Source: Limonium bicolor (lineage: Eukaryota; Streptophyta; Magnoliopsida; Caryophyllales; Plumbaginaceae). Taken from it: 64,000 nucleotides of DNA. A program made the position numbers and the translations under genes. Positions 63,549 to 64,000 of the stretch are shown here, one piece after another. The stretch spans positions 90,307,298 through 90,371,297 of the forward strand of contig CM041783.1 in assembly GCA_023374045.1 (NCBI GenBank), in the 5' to 3' direction. Within the stretch, counting starts at the first letter, position 1; each line of letters starts with the position of its first letter. The notes below the pieces were generated by a model, which was not told the origin of the DNA, ran no database searches, and was given only the letters and a program-made list of their open reading frames with translations.

Positions 63549-63556
63549 AAGGGGGA
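63549..63556 (+). other. Polypurine tract, unit 8
   Basis: AAGGGGGA two bases before the LTR 9 start at 63559. Confidence 0.85.
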
Positions 63557-63558
63557 TA

Positions 63559-64000
63559 TGCTGAAATACCCCTAAATTAATTAAATTAATTAAATTAATT
63601 TAGGGGATTTCTTTTATTAAACCTTTAATAATACTATTAAGTATTAAATTATTATATGGAATATGAATAGTAAATTATTATATGGGGTTGTGAAATTTAT
63701 TTAGGGGTTTTCTTCTATTTAACCCTAATTATTATACATTATTATATGGTATTATGAATTTAATAATAAGATTTATAAGTCAATAAATCTTGGGAAAATT
63801 ATTAAACACTCCATATATATTATAAAGATTTTGGGAAGTGTTGGAACATTGTTTTGAAACATAAAAGTCAATATAAAATTCTAGAAACCTTAAAGCTTAT
63901 TAAGCCTTGCTAGAGTTGACTTTTTGAGAATGGTCAAACCAGGCCATGAAACCTATACCAAAAATAGGTTATGAAAAACCATGAAGATTGATAAAAAGAA
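63559..64000 (+). mobile_element. LTR 9, 5' part only (cut by the window edge)
   Basis: Starts TGCTGAAATACCCC like the others. Two of the three AAATTAATTT motifs have lost a T, and the 27-bp repeat is reduced from three copies to one. The array therefore continues beyond the window. Confidence 0.88.

Larger units (their letters stand above)
61154..63558 (+). mobile_element. Internal domain 8, noncoding (2405 bp)
   Basis: The longest internal domain. An extra T interrupts the A run near 61514 (TTGCTAAAAAAAATG) and one extra A lies near 61566; otherwise as domain 1. Confidence 0.85.
1..64000 (+). repeat. Tandem array of 8 head-to-tail LTR-retrotransposon units (about 8 kb megasatellite)
   Basis: The same sequence recurs from the first base at 8119, 16216, 24137, 32057, 39940, 47985, 55910 and 63965, giving unit lengths of 8118, 8097, 7921, 7920, 7883, 8045, 7925 and 8055. 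Units join without spacer, host flank or visible target-site duplication. At each unit the order is LTR, PBS, noncoding internal domain, PPT, next LTR, so neighbouring units share LTRs. Most differences are 1-3 base indels, (TA)n length and one block of about 170 bp. The layout fits unequal recombination between LTRs, or insertion or rolling amplification of a circular or concatemeric retroelement DNA. An assembly artefact cannot be excluded from sequence alone. Confidence 0.97.

Noticed and set aside
1..64000. Integrated pararetrovirus or other viral array
   Set aside because: No coat, movement or polymerase frame anywhere, and LTR termini, PBS and PPT fit an LTR retrotransposon.
1..64000. 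Nested insertion of independent retrotransposons
   Set aside because: Nested copies would show two LTRs per internal domain and target-site duplications. Here each internal domain is directly followed by one shared LTR.

Overview
The whole window lies inside one tandem array. A unit of about 7.9-8.1 kb repeats head to tail with no other sequence between copies. Taking the first base as phase, units start at 1, 8119, 16216, 24137, 32057, 39940, 47985, 55910 and (36 bases only) 63965. No array edge, host gene, rRNA, tRNA or bacterial feature is visible, and I support no protein-coding gene.

Each unit reads as a non-autonomous LTR retrotransposon of the Ty3/gypsy type, all on the + strand. A sequence ending ...GTTACA is followed 5 bases later by TGGTATCAGAGC, the primer-binding site complementary to the 3' end of plant initiator tRNA-Met. 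About 2.4 kb further on, a polypurine tract AAGGGGGA is followed two bases later by TGCTGAAATACCCC. The latter starts an LTR that runs 5.5-5.7 kb to the next ...GTTACA. The LTR termini (TG...CA) form an imperfect inverted repeat around ACCCCTA. The array is therefore LTR-INT-LTR-INT..., with every LTR shared by two internal domains. The internal domain has the two priming sites but no gag, protease, reverse transcriptase, RNase H or integrase reading frame. It resembles a LARD (large retrotransposon derivative) that would depend on enzymes from an autonomous partner.

Layout of the LTR, in unit 1 coordinates: a promoter-like block with G-box/ABRE, weak TATA and pyrimidine patch (about 60-400); a moderately GC-rich leader with good 5' splice-site matches (to about 1140); a 12-bp stem hairpin at 1139-1173; a very AT-rich block of about 2.7 kb with (TA)n tracts and small duplications; two identical GTACGA hairpins near 4 kb; a minisatellite of five to six hairpin repeats (4383-4635); a pyrimidine-rich U5-like tail with a good 3' splice site at 5021; and the LTR end at 5266. 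The internal domain holds the PBS inside a hairpin, AT-rich noncoding DNA with a small GC-richer island, and two copies of a hairpin + polypurine + TATGCTG module 350 bp apart.

The organism is almost certainly a land plant, probably a eudicot. The reasons are the tRNA-iMet PBS, the plant-type LTR termini, the CACGTGTC motif and the AT-rich noncoding DNA. I cannot name the species. Copies are nearly identical, and most differences are 1-3 base deletions. A roughly 170-bp length variant alternates as long, long, short, short, short, long, short, long. The array is either a young retroelement-derived megasatellite or, in part, an assembly product. The clustered small deletions, especially in unit 5, point to uncorrected long-read errors on top of real variation.
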